Positions 18,547 to 27,707 are shown, counted from the first letter of the stretch. The stretch is 64,000 nt of DNA from Bordetella parapertussis (GCA_945895265.1 CAMDEF010000001.1:124001-188000), one strand, 5' to 3'. The notes: a model not told the origin generated them from the sequence alone. Program-made: numbers and translations.

Positions 18547-18972
18547 ATGGAAGCACGCGTCGCAAGACTTGAAGCCATCATTCCCACACTCGCTACCAAA
18601 GAAGATTTGGTTAAGTTAGAACTAAAACTTGAAAAAACAATTCGCGCTGAAATCACAACAGTGCAAAAAGAGATTGGTGGCGTTTATCGAGAAATCGGAA
18701 ATCTTCACAAAGATATGGCAAACGTCCACAAAGATATGGGAAACCTTCGTGGCGATATGGGAAATCTTCGGGGCGAGATGGGCAACCTGCGAGGCGAGAT
18801 GGGTGACCTGCGCGGCGAGATGGGTGACCTGCGCGGAGAAATGGGCAACCTGCGGGGCGAGATGGGAAAAATCGAAAAAACCGTCGCAACCTTAGTCATG
18901 AAAGCGATGATTGCAATGGTGACGATCTCAACCGCTCTGTCGACTTTTGCTTTCATGTTTGCGGGAAAATGA
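18547..18972 (+). CDS. Coiled-coil, C-terminally membrane-anchored protein (DUF1640/CCDC90-like)
   Basis: The ATG at 18547 is chosen because its product, MEARVARLEAIIPTLATKED, aligns with the start of another protein of this window (45649-45921: RVEKLEAALATVATREDL). The 141-residue protein has a short helical head, a central coiled coil made of seven-residue repeats (GNLRGEM/GDLRGEM), and one hydrophobic segment at the C-terminus (TKMIAMVTISTAL region, about residues 116-138). It probably forms a trimeric or tetrameric rod anchored in the inner membrane, but function is unknown. It stands alone between eutC and the carotenoid cluster. Confidence 0.75.
   Translation: MEARVARLEAIIPTLATKEDLVKLELKLEKTIRAEITTVQKEIGGVYREIGNLHKDMANVHKDMGNLRGDMGNLRGEMGNLRGEMGDLRGEMGDLRGEMGNLRGEMGKIEKTVATLVMKAMIAMVTISTALSTFAFMFAGK
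18706..18866 (+). repeat. 21-bp heptad-coding tandem repeats
   Basis: About seven and a half units of 21 bp encode HKDMANV, HKDMGNL, RGDMGNL, RGEMGNL, RGEMGDL, RGEMGDL, RGEMGNL. Each unit is one coiled-coil heptad, so gain or loss of copies would change rod length in exact heptads. Confidence 0.88.
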
Positions 18973-19012
18973 CTTAGGTACTGAGTCCGTCAGTCTGAGT
19001 CATTTTCTCGTC

Positions 19013-19873
19013 TTAACTCGCGTATCGAGCCCGATCCACCAACAGCATATGTGGCACTGTTAACGCCGCAAGCGTCACAAAAACAAATTGCAACAGTCTT
19101 GAGTCATACGATGACGTTGGTAGATACAGCCAAGCAAGCGCGACCAAGGCGCTGACGCCTAACATCGGTAAGAGACATATCCATAACAGACGAGCGACCG
19201 ACAAATTGACATACTGCTGCGTTCGCAGCAGGTGTCTCAAACTATGCATTCCGCAGAAGTAGACCGTGAAGGCGATTAAAGGTTGAGCCACCACTGCCAG
19301 CAAACTCACTGACAAAATCTCGAAGCTAACCCGCCAATTTTTGATCACTTCAAAACATATCAAGATCGCCAAGGTCACAACCCAAGGCCAAGCCAACGCG
19401 CGCAATGCTACGACAATCGTCTGAGCACTTCCAGCGCCAACAATTAAGGTGAATAATTCAAGCATTTCAGAAAAATGAAGTAGTGTGGGCAACACAATGA
19501 CCGCACCGCCGTACAACAGTGTGGTGATTTTTGCAGTGGTTGGTGCTAAGTCTCTTGAGAAATGCAAAATCGAAATGATTAAAAAGCCGCTCATAAAGAC
19601 GAGCGGTGCCTGCCACCAAAGCAAAACGACACAACCAGCCAGGCCCAAATAGATCACCACAAACTGTAACCACGCTCGCCAGCCTTTGACCGCTAGCAGC
19701 TTTTGAGCAAAGCATGGGTCAAGAGCACCATGGGGTACACCGAGAAAAAAGATTAAGGTCGCAACCACCAGTAAAGAGGCCAGCGGGTCGACCGTTGGTG
19801 CAAGCGCAGAGCCAAGCGCGATGAGTGTTGCCACAACGCCAAAAATAAAACCTTGTTGTTGAATACGATTCAT
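19013..19873 (-). CDS. blh: Beta-carotene 15,15'-dioxygenase, Brp/Blh family
   Basis: Start set at ATG 19873, which overlaps the crtY stop as ATGA; the frame is open 14 codons further. The 286-residue integral membrane protein carries FFLGVPHGALDPCFAQ, SILHFSRDLAPT and a histidine-rich FCGMHSLRHLL, the iron-binding histidines of the family. It cleaves beta-carotene into two retinal molecules, the chromophore for the proteorhodopsin encoded at the other end of this cluster. It is the last gene of a crtE-I-B-Y-blh series of overlapping genes. Confidence 0.94.
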   Translation of the reverse strand: MNRIQQQGFIFGVVATLIALGSALAPTVDPLASLLVVATLIFFLGVPHGALDPCFAQKLLAVKGWRAWLQFVVIYLGLAGCVVLLWWQAPLVFMSGFLIISILHFSRDLAPTTAKITTLLYGGAVIVLPTLLHFSEMLELFTLIVGAGSAQTIVVALRALAWPWVVTLAILICFEVIKNWRVSFEILSVSLLAVVAQPLIAFTVYFCGMHSLRHLLRTQQYVNLSVARLLWICLLPMLGVSALVALAWLYLPTSSYDSRLLQFVFVTLAALTVPHMLLVDRARYAS

Positions 19874-21051
19874 CGCGCCACTGCCACTTGATAAGCGCTT
19901 TTCATGAACAGCCACGGTGGTAATGACAAAATCACTGCAAGGTAATCAGACACTCGCCCCTGATCCGACAAAAAGCGAATCAATTTTTCGCTGCTCACCT
20001 TTGAAAACAGTCGCATAAAGAGCTCAGGGCCCAAGTCGGGATGATGACGAAGCACATTCAAAAAAATCGCATCCATCTGTCTGATGACGAAAGAGTCTGG
20101 TTGATGACCGACAGGTAAACCATTTTTTTTAAGAGACTGCTTGCAGGCAAGAGCCCAGCGCTGAATTCTTTGAAACGCGTAACCCGTCGCGGGTCGGGCG
20201 GCACCAGCTGTTAATCCAACCCGAACATAGCTTGAGTGCTGCTCTGCAAGCTTAACCGTACCCTTAGGCTTAACCGTGCCCTTAGGCTTGCCCACACCCA
20301 TCGGGATCAACCCATATTCGTTACGCAGGCGTTGATAAGGCCTACCGCCCGCAAACTTTTCGACCTGAGCGTCAAGATAGCTGACGAGCTCAGCTTGGTC
20401 ATAAATCTTGGAAGAGAACACGGTAAATTCGATGAGTGCTCTTGTTGCTGAGAGAGGCAGCACATAATTAAAACCAACAAACGCATCAGTCGCTGGATAA
20501 AAATCCATCAATTGCGCTGAAGTCGGATCAAAGCGTGGCTCTTGAAACTCAAGCTCGCAACCCAAAAAAGATTGCCAAAGGGTGGTATCAGACAACTGCT
20601 GCGTGGGCAGTGGGCGAGTATCAACGATGGCGTTGGCTGAAAAAGAACCACCAGTGGTGTGAAGATGCCACCTGCCCTGGATAAGACTTGGCTCTGCGGT
20701 CAGTGAAATACCCGTTTTTAAATCCAGCGCAGTGTGATTGGCAATCGCTTCAAGCGCCTTCGTATAAAAATCTGCTGCAGTCAACAATCGGTAAGGCGTT
20801 GTAGAGCAATCGACCAGCGCGCGACTGACGGCGTTGTTGACACTAAAGCGCTGCCAACTGTGCCTAGCAAGTGTTGCAAATGGCGTTTGCTCATCGCCCC
20901 AAAAACACCAGGTTCGATCGTTTTCGTAAGCAGTACGCGACTCAAGCATTAGTGTTCTGGGTGCTTGTGCGTGCAACGAAGCGAGTTGCATTCCCAAACT
21001 GAGTCCGGCGCAGCCGGCTCCGATAATGATCAGATCAAAGTCAGTTTGCAT
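19870..21051 (-). CDS. crtY: Lycopene beta-cyclase, CrtY type
   Basis: A 393-residue flavoprotein beginning with the dinucleotide-binding motif IIIGAGCAGLSLGMQL. Further family blocks are ENDRTWCFWGDEQTPF, FVGFNYVLPLSATRALIEFT and GLTAGAARPATGYAFQRIQR. It turns lycopene into beta-carotene. The sequence GKPKGTVKPKGTVK near residue 265 contains a duplicated six-residue unit. The gene overlaps crtB by 11 bp and blh by four bases. Confidence 0.95.
   Translation of the reverse strand: MQTDFDLIIIGAGCAGLSLGMQLASLHAQAPRTLMLESRTAYENDRTWCFWGDEQTPFATLARHSWQRFSVNNAVSRALVDCSTTPYRLLTAADFYTKALEAIANHTALDLKTGISLTAEPSLIQGRWHLHTTGGSFSANAIVDTRPLPTQQLSDTTLWQSFLGCELEFQEPRFDPTSAQLMDFYPATDAFVGFNYVLPLSATRALIEFTVFSSKIYDQAELVSYLDAQVEKFAGGRPYQRLRNEYGLIPMGVGKPKGTVKPKGTVKLAEQHSSYVRVGLTAGAARPATGYAFQRIQRWALACKQSLKKNGLPVGHQPDSFVIRQMDAIFLNVLRHHPDLGPELFMRLFSKVSSEKLIRFLSDQGRVSDYLAVILSLPPWLFMKSAYQVAVAR
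20251..20286 (-). repeat. 18-bp tandem duplication inside crtY
   Basis: Two adjacent copies of CTTAACCGTRCCCTTAGG (plus-strand reading, one base different) encode a doubled PKGTVK. The duplication is in frame and lies in a surface loop region of the cyclase family as far as can be judged. Confidence 0.8.
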
Positions 21052-21988
21052 GACCCTGTACTGACAAGAGCGTCTTTGTATCTCTTGGGGCTAAAGGCGC
21101 GTGCAGTTTGGCGTCATGCCGGCTTGGGTAGCGCCAAAATTTCAGGGTCAACGGCGCGCTGAGAAGGACTTCGAGCGTAATCATAAATTTCTTCGCTTTA
21201 GACACCACGATACGTTGATGCCAGTATTCGCATTGTTGTCGCCTGAGTTTTTGACCAATCTCACGATACAGACGGGCCGCTACCAAGATTGCCAGCCTTG
21301 CTCTGAACGGTAAATAGGATAACCCTTTTTCGCCACTCTGGTAATAATCATCCGCCAGATCTAATAAGGTCGCAACAGCTTGCTTAACCAGCTGTTTATG
21401 CTCTTCGCTTGGGGCAATGAGCTCATTAGGTGCTAAGCCATTGACCAACGCTGAGGGGATGTAACGTCGATCGACCAGCGCATCCGTCTGCACATCTCTG
21501 CAAATATTGGTCAACTGCATGGCAATGCCCAGGTCGATGGCGAAGGGTTCAGCCTCTGGATGATCAGTGTTGAGCACTTTGCACATCATTAACCCGACAG
21601 TTCCTGCCACTTGATAGCAGTATTGCATCAAGTGAGCTTCGTCTGCCATTCTGACTAGCTCAGTGTCAGACCACACCCCTGCAATCAAATCAAGCACGAC
21701 TCTCTTATCGATCTGACACTCATTGATTAACGTGATGCCATCCTGCACCACAGCATCTGCAGTCAAGCCCGAGTGAATCGACTCGCGAAGCGCTGCGATA
21801 TTTTTCTTTGAGCGAACAGCTGACTGATCTTCATCTGCCAAGTCGTCAACGTAGCGACAAAACCGATACAGCCGAGTTGCACGAGTTGCATGCCTTGGGC
21901 CGAGCAGCTGGCGAGCCCAGTAAAAACTCTTGCCCTTCGCCGCAAGAACTCGGTCTGCGTCAACGAAAGAATCGTTAGCCTGCGTCAC
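21041..21988 (-). CDS. crtB: Phytoene synthase
   Basis: A 315-residue squalene/phytoene synthase. The two aspartate-rich motifs are present as YVDDLADED near residue 47 and NICRDVQTDALVDR near residue 163, together with YCYQVAGTVGLMM. It condenses two geranylgeranyl diphosphates to phytoene. It overlaps crtI by four bases (ATGA) and crtY by 11 bases. The first residues (MTQANDSFVDADRVLAAKGKS) fit the family start. Confidence 0.96.
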   Translation of the reverse strand: MTQANDSFVDADRVLAAKGKSFYWARQLLGPRHATRATRLYRFCRYVDDLADEDQSAVRSKKNIAALRESIHSGLTADAVVQDGITLINECQIDKRVVLDLIAGVWSDTELVRMADEAHLMQYCYQVAGTVGLMMCKVLNTDHPEAEPFAIDLGIAMQLTNICRDVQTDALVDRRYIPSALVNGLAPNELIAPSEEHKQLVKQAVATLLDLADDYYQSGEKGLSYLPFRARLAILVAARLYREIGQKLRRQQCEYWHQRIVVSKAKKFMITLEVLLSAPLTLKFWRYPSRHDAKLHAPLAPRDTKTLLSVQGHAN

Positions 21989-23460
21989 GCGGGTGTCACC
22001 CTGGGGATTAAAGCATCAACCACTTTGGCTGACGAAATCACGCCTGGTAAACCAGCACCTGGATGGGTGCCTGCACCAACCAGGTAGAGATTCTTTAAAC
22101 TTTCAGCGCGGTTGTGGAAACGAAACCAAGCAGACTGCGTAAAGATTGGCGAGATTGAAAAGCCTGCGCCGTGCACACTCAGATAATCATGCTCGAAGTC
22201 TTTGGGCGTCATGAAAAAATCTTCGGTGATCACAGATGACAGCCCGGGCAATATTGTTCTTTCTAAGGCAAGAACAATACGATCACGTAAGGCTGGCCCT
22301 TCAACGGACCAGTCTTGCCCACCTTGCAAGTTGGGTACAGGGCAAAGCACATAAAAACTGTCACACCCGTCTGGGGCAAAGCTTTTGTCGGTCGCCGTCG
22401 GGCGATGCAAATACAGTGAAAAATCCTCAGACAAAATCTTGCGATTAAAAATATCTGCCAACAACTCTTGATAGCGCTCACCCATCCAAATCGTATGGTG
22501 AGCAATGCTTGGATAAGTGCGTGTTGTACCGAAATACAGAACAAAGAGCCCCATTGAATACTGGGATGCTTTTGTTTTCAAACGCGTCAACAAAGATTGC
22601 TTTTTCGGCTCGATCATATGCTGATACAAGTAGGCCGGATCCGCATTTGAAACGACTACGTCAGCCGCAATCGTTTGACCACCTTCGAGCACGACCCCTG
22701 TTACGGTATCTGCCTCGATCAGCAAACGCTCAACAGTCTGATTCAGCCGAATCTCAATACCTTGACGCTGCATCAGTTTTTCTAACGCTGTCACGATGGC
22801 TTGCGTACCGCCCATCGCAAACTGCACGCCGTAGGCACGTTCAAGATAATGGATCAAACAGTAAATACTGGTTGTATCAAAGGGATTGCCACCCACCAAC
22901 AACGGCTGTATTGAGAAAGCTTGTCGAAGCTTGTCGTTTTTAAGATAGTGAGACACCAATTGCCAAACCGTTTTATAGCTTTGCAGCCCAATGAGTCTGG
23001 GTATCTGCTTCACCATAAACCAAAAACTATTAAAGGGTTGAGCCGACAACTCACTGAACCCAACCTTAAAGATGCGCTTTGAGTGCGCGAGTAACTGCAG
23101 GTACCTTTCACAATCAGCGGGCTCAAGGCGTCGGATCTCAGCTAGAGTGTCTTCGAGCGTTCCGCCGTAATCGAAGTGATCGCCGTCGGCAAAATAGAAG
23201 CGGTACCAAGGTTTAAGCGGCACAAGGGTAATGTGATCGGCTAGCGTCTCGCCGAATAGGGCGAACAACTCTTCAAACAAAAACGAAGCTGTAATGACTG
23301 TAGGGCCAGCATCATGGCGAAACCCATTACGCTCAAAGGCCTGCGCACGCCCGCCGAGCTGCGGGCAACGATCAATCAGGGTGACTGCATAGCCCTTGGC
23401 TTTGAAGCGCAAAGCACTAGCGATGCCTCCAAATCCGCCGCCGATGATCAAAGCATGCAT
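21985..23460 (-). CDS. crtI: Phytoene desaturase (lycopene-forming)
   Basis: A 491-residue FAD enzyme with the N-terminal GGGFGGIASALRFKAKG motif, the conserved RAQAFERNGFRHDAGPTVIT, and the C-terminal bacterial-type desaturase signature NLYLVGAGTHPGAGLPGVISSAK. It converts phytoene to lycopene in four steps. It lies between crtE and crtB; the ATGA overlap with crtB means coupled translation. Confidence 0.96.
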   Translation of the reverse strand: MHALIIGGGFGGIASALRFKAKGYAVTLIDRCPQLGGRAQAFERNGFRHDAGPTVITASFLFEELFALFGETLADHITLVPLKPWYRFYFADGDHFDYGGTLEDTLAEIRRLEPADCERYLQLLAHSKRIFKVGFSELSAQPFNSFWFMVKQIPRLIGLQSYKTVWQLVSHYLKNDKLRQAFSIQPLLVGGNPFDTTSIYCLIHYLERAYGVQFAMGGTQAIVTALEKLMQRQGIEIRLNQTVERLLIEADTVTGVVLEGGQTIAADVVVSNADPAYLYQHMIEPKKQSLLTRLKTKASQYSMGLFVLYFGTTRTYPSIAHHTIWMGERYQELLADIFNRKILSEDFSLYLHRPTATDKSFAPDGCDSFYVLCPVPNLQGGQDWSVEGPALRDRIVLALERTILPGLSSVITEDFFMTPKDFEHDYLSVHGAGFSISPIFTQSAWFRFHNRAESLKNLYLVGAGTHPGAGLPGVISSAKVVDALIPRVTPA

Positions 23461-23472
23461 AGATTGAGCTCG

Positions 23473-24429
23473 TTAATAAGACAACTGATTCAACAGCCCA
23501 CGAATATTTTGCGAGCATTCACTCAACATTGCGCCAGACTGAACAGGTAATTGAGTCAGAGCCGCTTCGGCCCTGAGCAGGTATTCGGTCGCCAGGTCTT
23601 TGGCCAAACGCTTTGAATCGAAAGCGGTATCGAGGCCTTCGTCCATCAACTCGAACACTGACACAATGTTCAACGCATCGCGGTCTTTGCCAGACCCGTT
23701 TGTTTGACGCTGATCCATATCGATATCGAGCAGATCATCATAAATTTGAAAGCCAACAGCAAAGTCCTTGCAGGCTTGTTCGGTGCAAAGGATGGCACTG
23801 TTCTGACTGCTGAGCAAAAATACAAGCTCTAAGGGCAGACTCAATAAAGCGCCTGATTTCGCTCTGACAATGGCAATGTAAGTCTCTAGCTTCATCTGCT
23901 CAGGCGTGATCGATAAATCGGCGCACTGACCAAAAATCGCCTCGCTAGAACGGTGGTGCATCGCCTGGTACATTTTTGCTAGAGCACCTGCTTTGCTGAC
24001 ATTTGCCAGCGCAGCATAAGACGCCGATAAAAAGAGATCGCCACAACAAATCGCGATATCACTACCAAACTTACTCCAAACTGCGTGGTGCCCGCGGCGA
24101 AACTCATCCCGGTCTTGAAGGTCGTCATGTATTAAGGACGCATTATGCAAAAGCTCAACGACTGTCGCAACGATGATGCAGTCATCTTCTTTCAAGCCTA
24201 CCGCTTTGCCAGCGCTGAGAGCCAACCGCGCACGCAGGCGCTGCCCTCCTGACTGCAAATGATGCGATACAGCCTCTTGGATTCTGGTCGAGTTTGAAAC
24301 GGGTGTTTGCGGTGCGCTTTGCAACGAAGCGCGCATGCACATTTCGACTTGTTTGAGCAAAGCCGTTGGCTCGCTAACCAAATAGCGCGGGTCTGCATAA
24401 GTTGCTGAAAGAGCCGTACCCATCCCCAT
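23473..24429 (-). CDS. crtE: Geranylgeranyl diphosphate synthase
   Basis: A 318-residue trans-isoprenyl diphosphate synthase with the first aspartate-rich motif LIHDDLQDRDEFRRG and the second as FQIYDDLLDIDMDQRQTNG. It makes the C20 precursor for carotenoids. GGAG lies five bases before the ATG at 24429; a second ATG two codons in is less well spaced. It begins the crt operon, separated from the rhodopsin gene by a terminator, so crt genes have their own promoter in the short AT-rich gap. Confidence 0.93.
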   Translation of the reverse strand: MGMGTALSATYADPRYLVSEPTALLKQVEMCMRASLQSAPQTPVSNSTRIQEAVSHHLQSGGQRLRARLALSAGKAVGLKEDDCIIVATVVELLHNASLIHDDLQDRDEFRRGHHAVWSKFGSDIAICCGDLFLSASYAALANVSKAGALAKMYQAMHHRSSEAIFGQCADLSITPEQMKLETYIAIVRAKSGALLSLPLELVFLLSSQNSAILCTEQACKDFAVGFQIYDDLLDIDMDQRQTNGSGKDRDALNIVSVFELMDEGLDTAFDSKRLAKDLATEYLLRAEAALTQLPVQSGAMLSECSQNIRGLLNQLSY

Positions 24430-24463
24430 TTGAGCTCCATCACACTTTTTGTATTGTTTTTTT

Positions 24464-24489
24464 AAAAAATCCCCGGCCGCAGCCGGGAA
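24464..24489 (-). terminator. Rho-independent terminator after the proteorhodopsin gene
   Basis: On the minus strand CCCGGC-TGCG-GCCGGG is followed by GATTTTTT. It lies 26 bases after the rhodopsin stop and before the crtE start, so it separates rhodopsin mRNA from the carotenoid operon, at least in part. Confidence 0.8.
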
Positions 24490-24514
24490 TTCTCTTCAAG
24501 CAACCGCAACAATC

Positions 24515-25312
24515 TTAGTGCTTTGACGCTTCAGATTCAGTGACTGCAACTTTCCAGATGATCAGACCAAAGGCAATCTTGTTCAAAACGTCAGCCAGGT
24601 TATAGATGATGTTCAGAGCTGCTGCGCTGTTGGCTGGGCTGCTGCCAGTCAAGTAACCGAAGAAATAACCGATTGGGTAAATTGCCCAACCAATGGTCAC
24701 GATCCAACGCATTAAGCTAAAAGCCGATTGCACTGACGGTGGGGCACTTGCTGCATTAATCTTACTGGCTTCGCCAGCGAAGATTTCATACAGAATGTAG
24801 AACCAACCGATCATGCCAACGATGAACGATGGCCAGACAGGTGCATAACCTGCTTCGCCAACATAACCGCCGACTAACATAACTAAAGTACCGATCATCA
24901 AACGCCAGAACACACCGCCTGGTACCTTGGCGATCGCGGCCAAAATCAGATAAAACTCGATCATTAACAGCGGCACCGTGATCAGCCAATCAATGTAACG
25001 AAAGACCGTTGGTGTTGAGCCCGTTGCAACCCAAACGTCGCGCATGTAAAAGTAATGCACAGCGGCGATTAAAGTTACCAAGCCAGACACGGTCAGTGAG
25101 GTTTTCCATTTAGCAGAGACACGATCTCTCTCTAAAAAGAAAAACGCAGTTGACGCGATCAACGCCATCGAGATCAGCCAGAAAGAAATACCAACAAAGT
25201 CATCTTGCTTGAGCACTGATGAAGAGGCCCAAGCCGGGGAACTCGACAGCGCTAACAACACACTACTACCCAGGGCGGCTTTCCCCTGAGACCAGATGGA
25301 ATTTAATTTCAT
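24515..25312 (-). CDS. Proteorhodopsin, green-tuned proton pump
   Basis: ATG at 25312 is chosen because AAAGGGACATC precedes it and a signal-like N-terminus follows; the frame is open 31 codons further. The 265-residue protein has seven membrane helices. Against marine proteorhodopsin numbering it keeps the acceptor Asp97 (here D108 in RYIDWLITVPLL), Thr101 (T112), donor Glu108 (E119), counterion partner His75 (H86 in AAVHYFYM) and the retinal lysine (K245 in NLADVLNKIAFG). Position 105 is Leu (L116), the green-absorbing form. DTE plus His predicts light-driven outward proton pumping. Retinal is supplied by the adjacent crt-blh genes. Confidence 0.96.
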   Translation of the reverse strand: MKLNSIWSQGKAALGSSVLLALSSSPAWASSSVLKQDDFVGISFWLISMALIASTAFFFLERDRVSAKWKTSLTVSGLVTLIAAVHYFYMRDVWVATGSTPTVFRYIDWLITVPLLMIEFYLILAAIAKVPGGVFWRLMIGTLVMLVGGYVGEAGYAPVWPSFIVGMIGWFYILYEIFAGEASKINAASAPPSVQSAFSLMRWIVTIGWAIYPIGYFFGYLTGSSPANSAAALNIIYNLADVLNKIAFGLIIWKVAVTESEASKH

Positions 25313-25426
25313 GATGTCCCTTTCGATTAAATTTCTTCGTAGCGAAAAATATCGCAGATTCAAATTACACCCTGCGCAGTCAGCCGCACAACACATTTTC
25401 CGCAATAACCCTACCGTATGTATCAG

Positions 25427-25506
25427 TGATGCAATAACGAATTCACTAACTTAAAGTTAGGTTTGAATGATGCAATAACGAATTCACTAACTTAAAGTTA
25501 GGTTTG
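25427..25506. repeat. 41-bp direct duplication with internal dyad upstream of the rhodopsin gene
   Basis: Two identical 39-bp copies (25427-25465 and 25468-25506) are separated by two bases. Each contains the inverted repeat CTAACTT-A-AAGTTAG. The pair sits in the 379-bp gap between rhodopsin and the GntR gene, 115-195 bp upstream of the rhodopsin start. Duplicated dyads of this kind suggest a regulator binding site. The rest of the gap shows no reading frame. Confidence 0.8.
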
Positions 25507-25642
25507 CGTCGAAAGGTATCCGTTCATACAACAACCAACGCCGGAAAAGCACCTTGTGCTTATCTTGTGGTTCAAAACATCGTCGCACTGATAAGTAACC
25601 AACAACCTTGTCAAACTAGAAGTAATTGCCTAGAATCAATTC

Positions 25643-25657
25643 GTATAAGTTTTATAC
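25643..25657. promoter_or_regulatory. Candidate GntR operator
   Basis: GTATAA-GTT-TTATAC is a perfect six-base dyad, 35 bp before the GntR start. FCD-type GntR proteins often bind short AT-rich dyads of the form TTGTATAC. Related ATACAA motifs recur at 26400-26430 before the CoA-transferase gene. Confidence 0.5.
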
Positions 25658-25691
25658 AAAATGATTGATACAACAATAATGAACAATCTCT

Positions 25692-26366
25692 ATGCTTATT
25701 TCGACCTTACTGTCTGACCAAATCGCTGAATCGTTACGCGACTCAATCCTTGACGGCTCCTTAGCCGCTGGTACAAAACTGGCCGAAGAAGAGATCGCCA
25801 CCCGTTTGGGCGTCAGTCGGGTGCCGTTGCGAGAAGCGTTTCGCGTACTGGCTGGTGAAGGACTCGTGACCATCGAGCCGCATCGCGGCGTGCGCGTTTG
25901 TCAATGCTCGGATGCTGAATTACTCGAACTTTTTGAAGTTCGAGCCATGTTTGAAGCCCATGCAGCTGCGATTTTGGCAACTACACGCCCCCTCGCCACG
26001 CTGCAAGAACTCGATACGATGATTAGTCAGATGAAGCTGGCGCTCAAACAATCCGCGACGCAGGATTATCTGGCGTTAGCCGAGCGATTTCACGACACAT
26101 TAGTTGTTCAATGTGGTAATCGGCTACTGAAAAAACTTTACGATCAGATTCGTTTGAATATCCGACGTTATCAATCTGTGATGGCTCAACTGCCGGGATC
26201 ACCCAAACAATCAATCAAAGAGCACGAACAAATTATCGCTGCGATTCGAGCAGGCGATTCAGACTCAGCCTCAGCACAGGCTTCAGCGCACATCACCGCG
26301 TTGGTGAACCGTTTTGAAGAGCATCGCCAAAAAATATCTCAAACAAAAACGGCTATTAAGCTGTGA
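25692..26366 (+). CDS. GntR-family regulator, FCD (FadR-like) subgroup
   Basis: A 224-residue protein with an N-terminal winged helix (LSDQIAESLRDSILDGSLAAGTKLAEEE, then ATRLGVSRVPLREAFRVLAGEGLV) and a C-terminal FCD helical domain with the metal/ligand histidine-aspartate set (ALAERFHDTLVVQCGN, SIKEHEQIIAAIRAG). FCD proteins repress catabolic operons until a carboxylate ligand binds. The gene is followed 110 bp downstream by a CoA-transferase operon on the same strand, the probable target. Confidence 0.9.
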   Translation: MLISTLLSDQIAESLRDSILDGSLAAGTKLAEEEIATRLGVSRVPLREAFRVLAGEGLVTIEPHRGVRVCQCSDAELLELFEVRAMFEAHAAAILATTRPLATLQELDTMISQMKLALKQSATQDYLALAERFHDTLVVQCGNRLLKKLYDQIRLNIRRYQSVMAQLPGSPKQSIKEHEQIIAAIRAGDSDSASAQASAHITALVNRFEEHRQKISQTKTAIKL

Positions 26367-26476
26367 ATTAGACCGCACACAAACAAATAGAAAGTTTGCA
26401 TACAAATCGACAACATACAACCAGACCGAAGATATACAACTTAAACGCACACTCTTAAAAACAAAGCGCCACTTTT

Positions 26477-27697
26477 ATGACAAACCCATCAAACACCAAC
26501 GCTTTACCACTTGCCGGGTTGAAAGTCCTTGACCTAACACGTGCCTTGGCAGGCCCCTTCAGTGCAATGATTTTGGCCGACCTAGGCGCCGATGTCATCA
26601 AAATCGAACCCACGCCAAACGGCGAGATGGTGCGAGGTTGGGGCCCGTTTCAAGATGGGATCAGCGTTTACTACCTGAGCATTCATCGCAACAAACGCAG
26701 CTTGGCGGTTGACTTTCGGCAACCCAAAGGGCTTGAACTGATTCGCACCATGGCCAAACAGGCCGACATCATTATCGAGAACTTTAAGCCCGGTGTGATG
26801 GCTGATATGAAGATGGATTACGCAGCACTTTCTGCGTTGAATCCGCGCTTGATCTATGCCTCGATTACAGGCTTTGGTAACACTGGCCCGTATGGCAGTT
26901 GGCCCGGTATGGATCAAATCGCTCAAGGCATGTCAGGGCTCATGAGCTTAACGGGCCAGGCTGCCACCGGTCCCACGCGCGTAGGGATCCCAATCGGCGA
27001 TGTAGTGGGTGGTATGTGGGCAACGATGGGGATCCAAGCTGCCATCATTCAACGGCAGGCAACCGGCCGCGGTCAACTCGTTGAAACCTCATTACTTGCT
27101 GGCTTGATCGGCTTACTCACGGTGCAAGGGCAGCGACAATTAAGTTTAGGTGACACCCCAGGTGTCGCGGGTAACGATCACCCGGTCATCTGCCCCTATG
27201 GCATGTTTGAAGCCAGCGACGGCCCGTTCAATATGGCGGCTGCCACCGAGGATATGTGGGTCAAGCTTTGTCAATTAATCGGCATTGAAGACTGGATCAC
27301 GCATCCTGACTTCAAAGATAACGCGAATCGTTGTAAACATCGCGAGCAAGTCAAAGAACGCCTGAACAAAATATTTGCGACACGTAAAAAAATGGAGTGG
27401 ACGCTCGAACTCGTCAAACTTAGTATCCCCGCAGGCCCGATTTTGACGCTCGATCAAGTTTTTAAAGACCCGCATATTGTTGAAACGGGTTTGGTCGAAG
27501 AAGTCGATCACCCCAAACTTGGCAAACTCAAGCTCGTCGGCAATCCTTTAAAAATGGAAAGCTTTGGCGGCAAAACAGTACGTACTGCACCGCCCGAACT
27601 CGGCGCTGATTCACGCGAGGTGCTGCAAGAGTACGGGCTATCAGACGCTGATATCAACACCCTCATTGCAGAAAAAGTCATTCAAAGCACACATTAA
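26477..27697 (+). CDS. CaiB/BaiF CoA-transferase (family III)
   Basis: A 406-residue protein with the family III opening LAGLKVLDLTRALAGPFSAMILADLGADVIKIE, here quoted in part: LDLTRALAGPFSAM and LGADVIKIE. The catalytic aspartate is expected in the GSWPGMDQIAQGMSG region. These enzymes move CoA between carboxylic acids. It opens an operon with VOC, enoyl-CoA hydratase and two Bug receptors, and so probably activates an imported acid. The exact acid is not evident. Confidence 0.92.
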   Translation: MTNPSNTNALPLAGLKVLDLTRALAGPFSAMILADLGADVIKIEPTPNGEMVRGWGPFQDGISVYYLSIHRNKRSLAVDFRQPKGLELIRTMAKQADIIIENFKPGVMADMKMDYAALSALNPRLIYASITGFGNTGPYGSWPGMDQIAQGMSGLMSLTGQAATGPTRVGIPIGDVVGGMWATMGIQAAIIQRQATGRGQLVETSLLAGLIGLLTVQGQRQLSLGDTPGVAGNDHPVICPYGMFEASDGPFNMAAATEDMWVKLCQLIGIEDWITHPDFKDNANRCKHREQVKERLNKIFATRKKMEWTLELVKLSIPAGPILTLDQVFKDPHIVETGLVEEVDHPKLGKLKLVGNPLKMESFGGKTVRTAPPELGADSREVLQEYGLSDADINTLIAEKVIQSTH

Positions 27698-27707
27698 GGA
27701 TCGCAGC

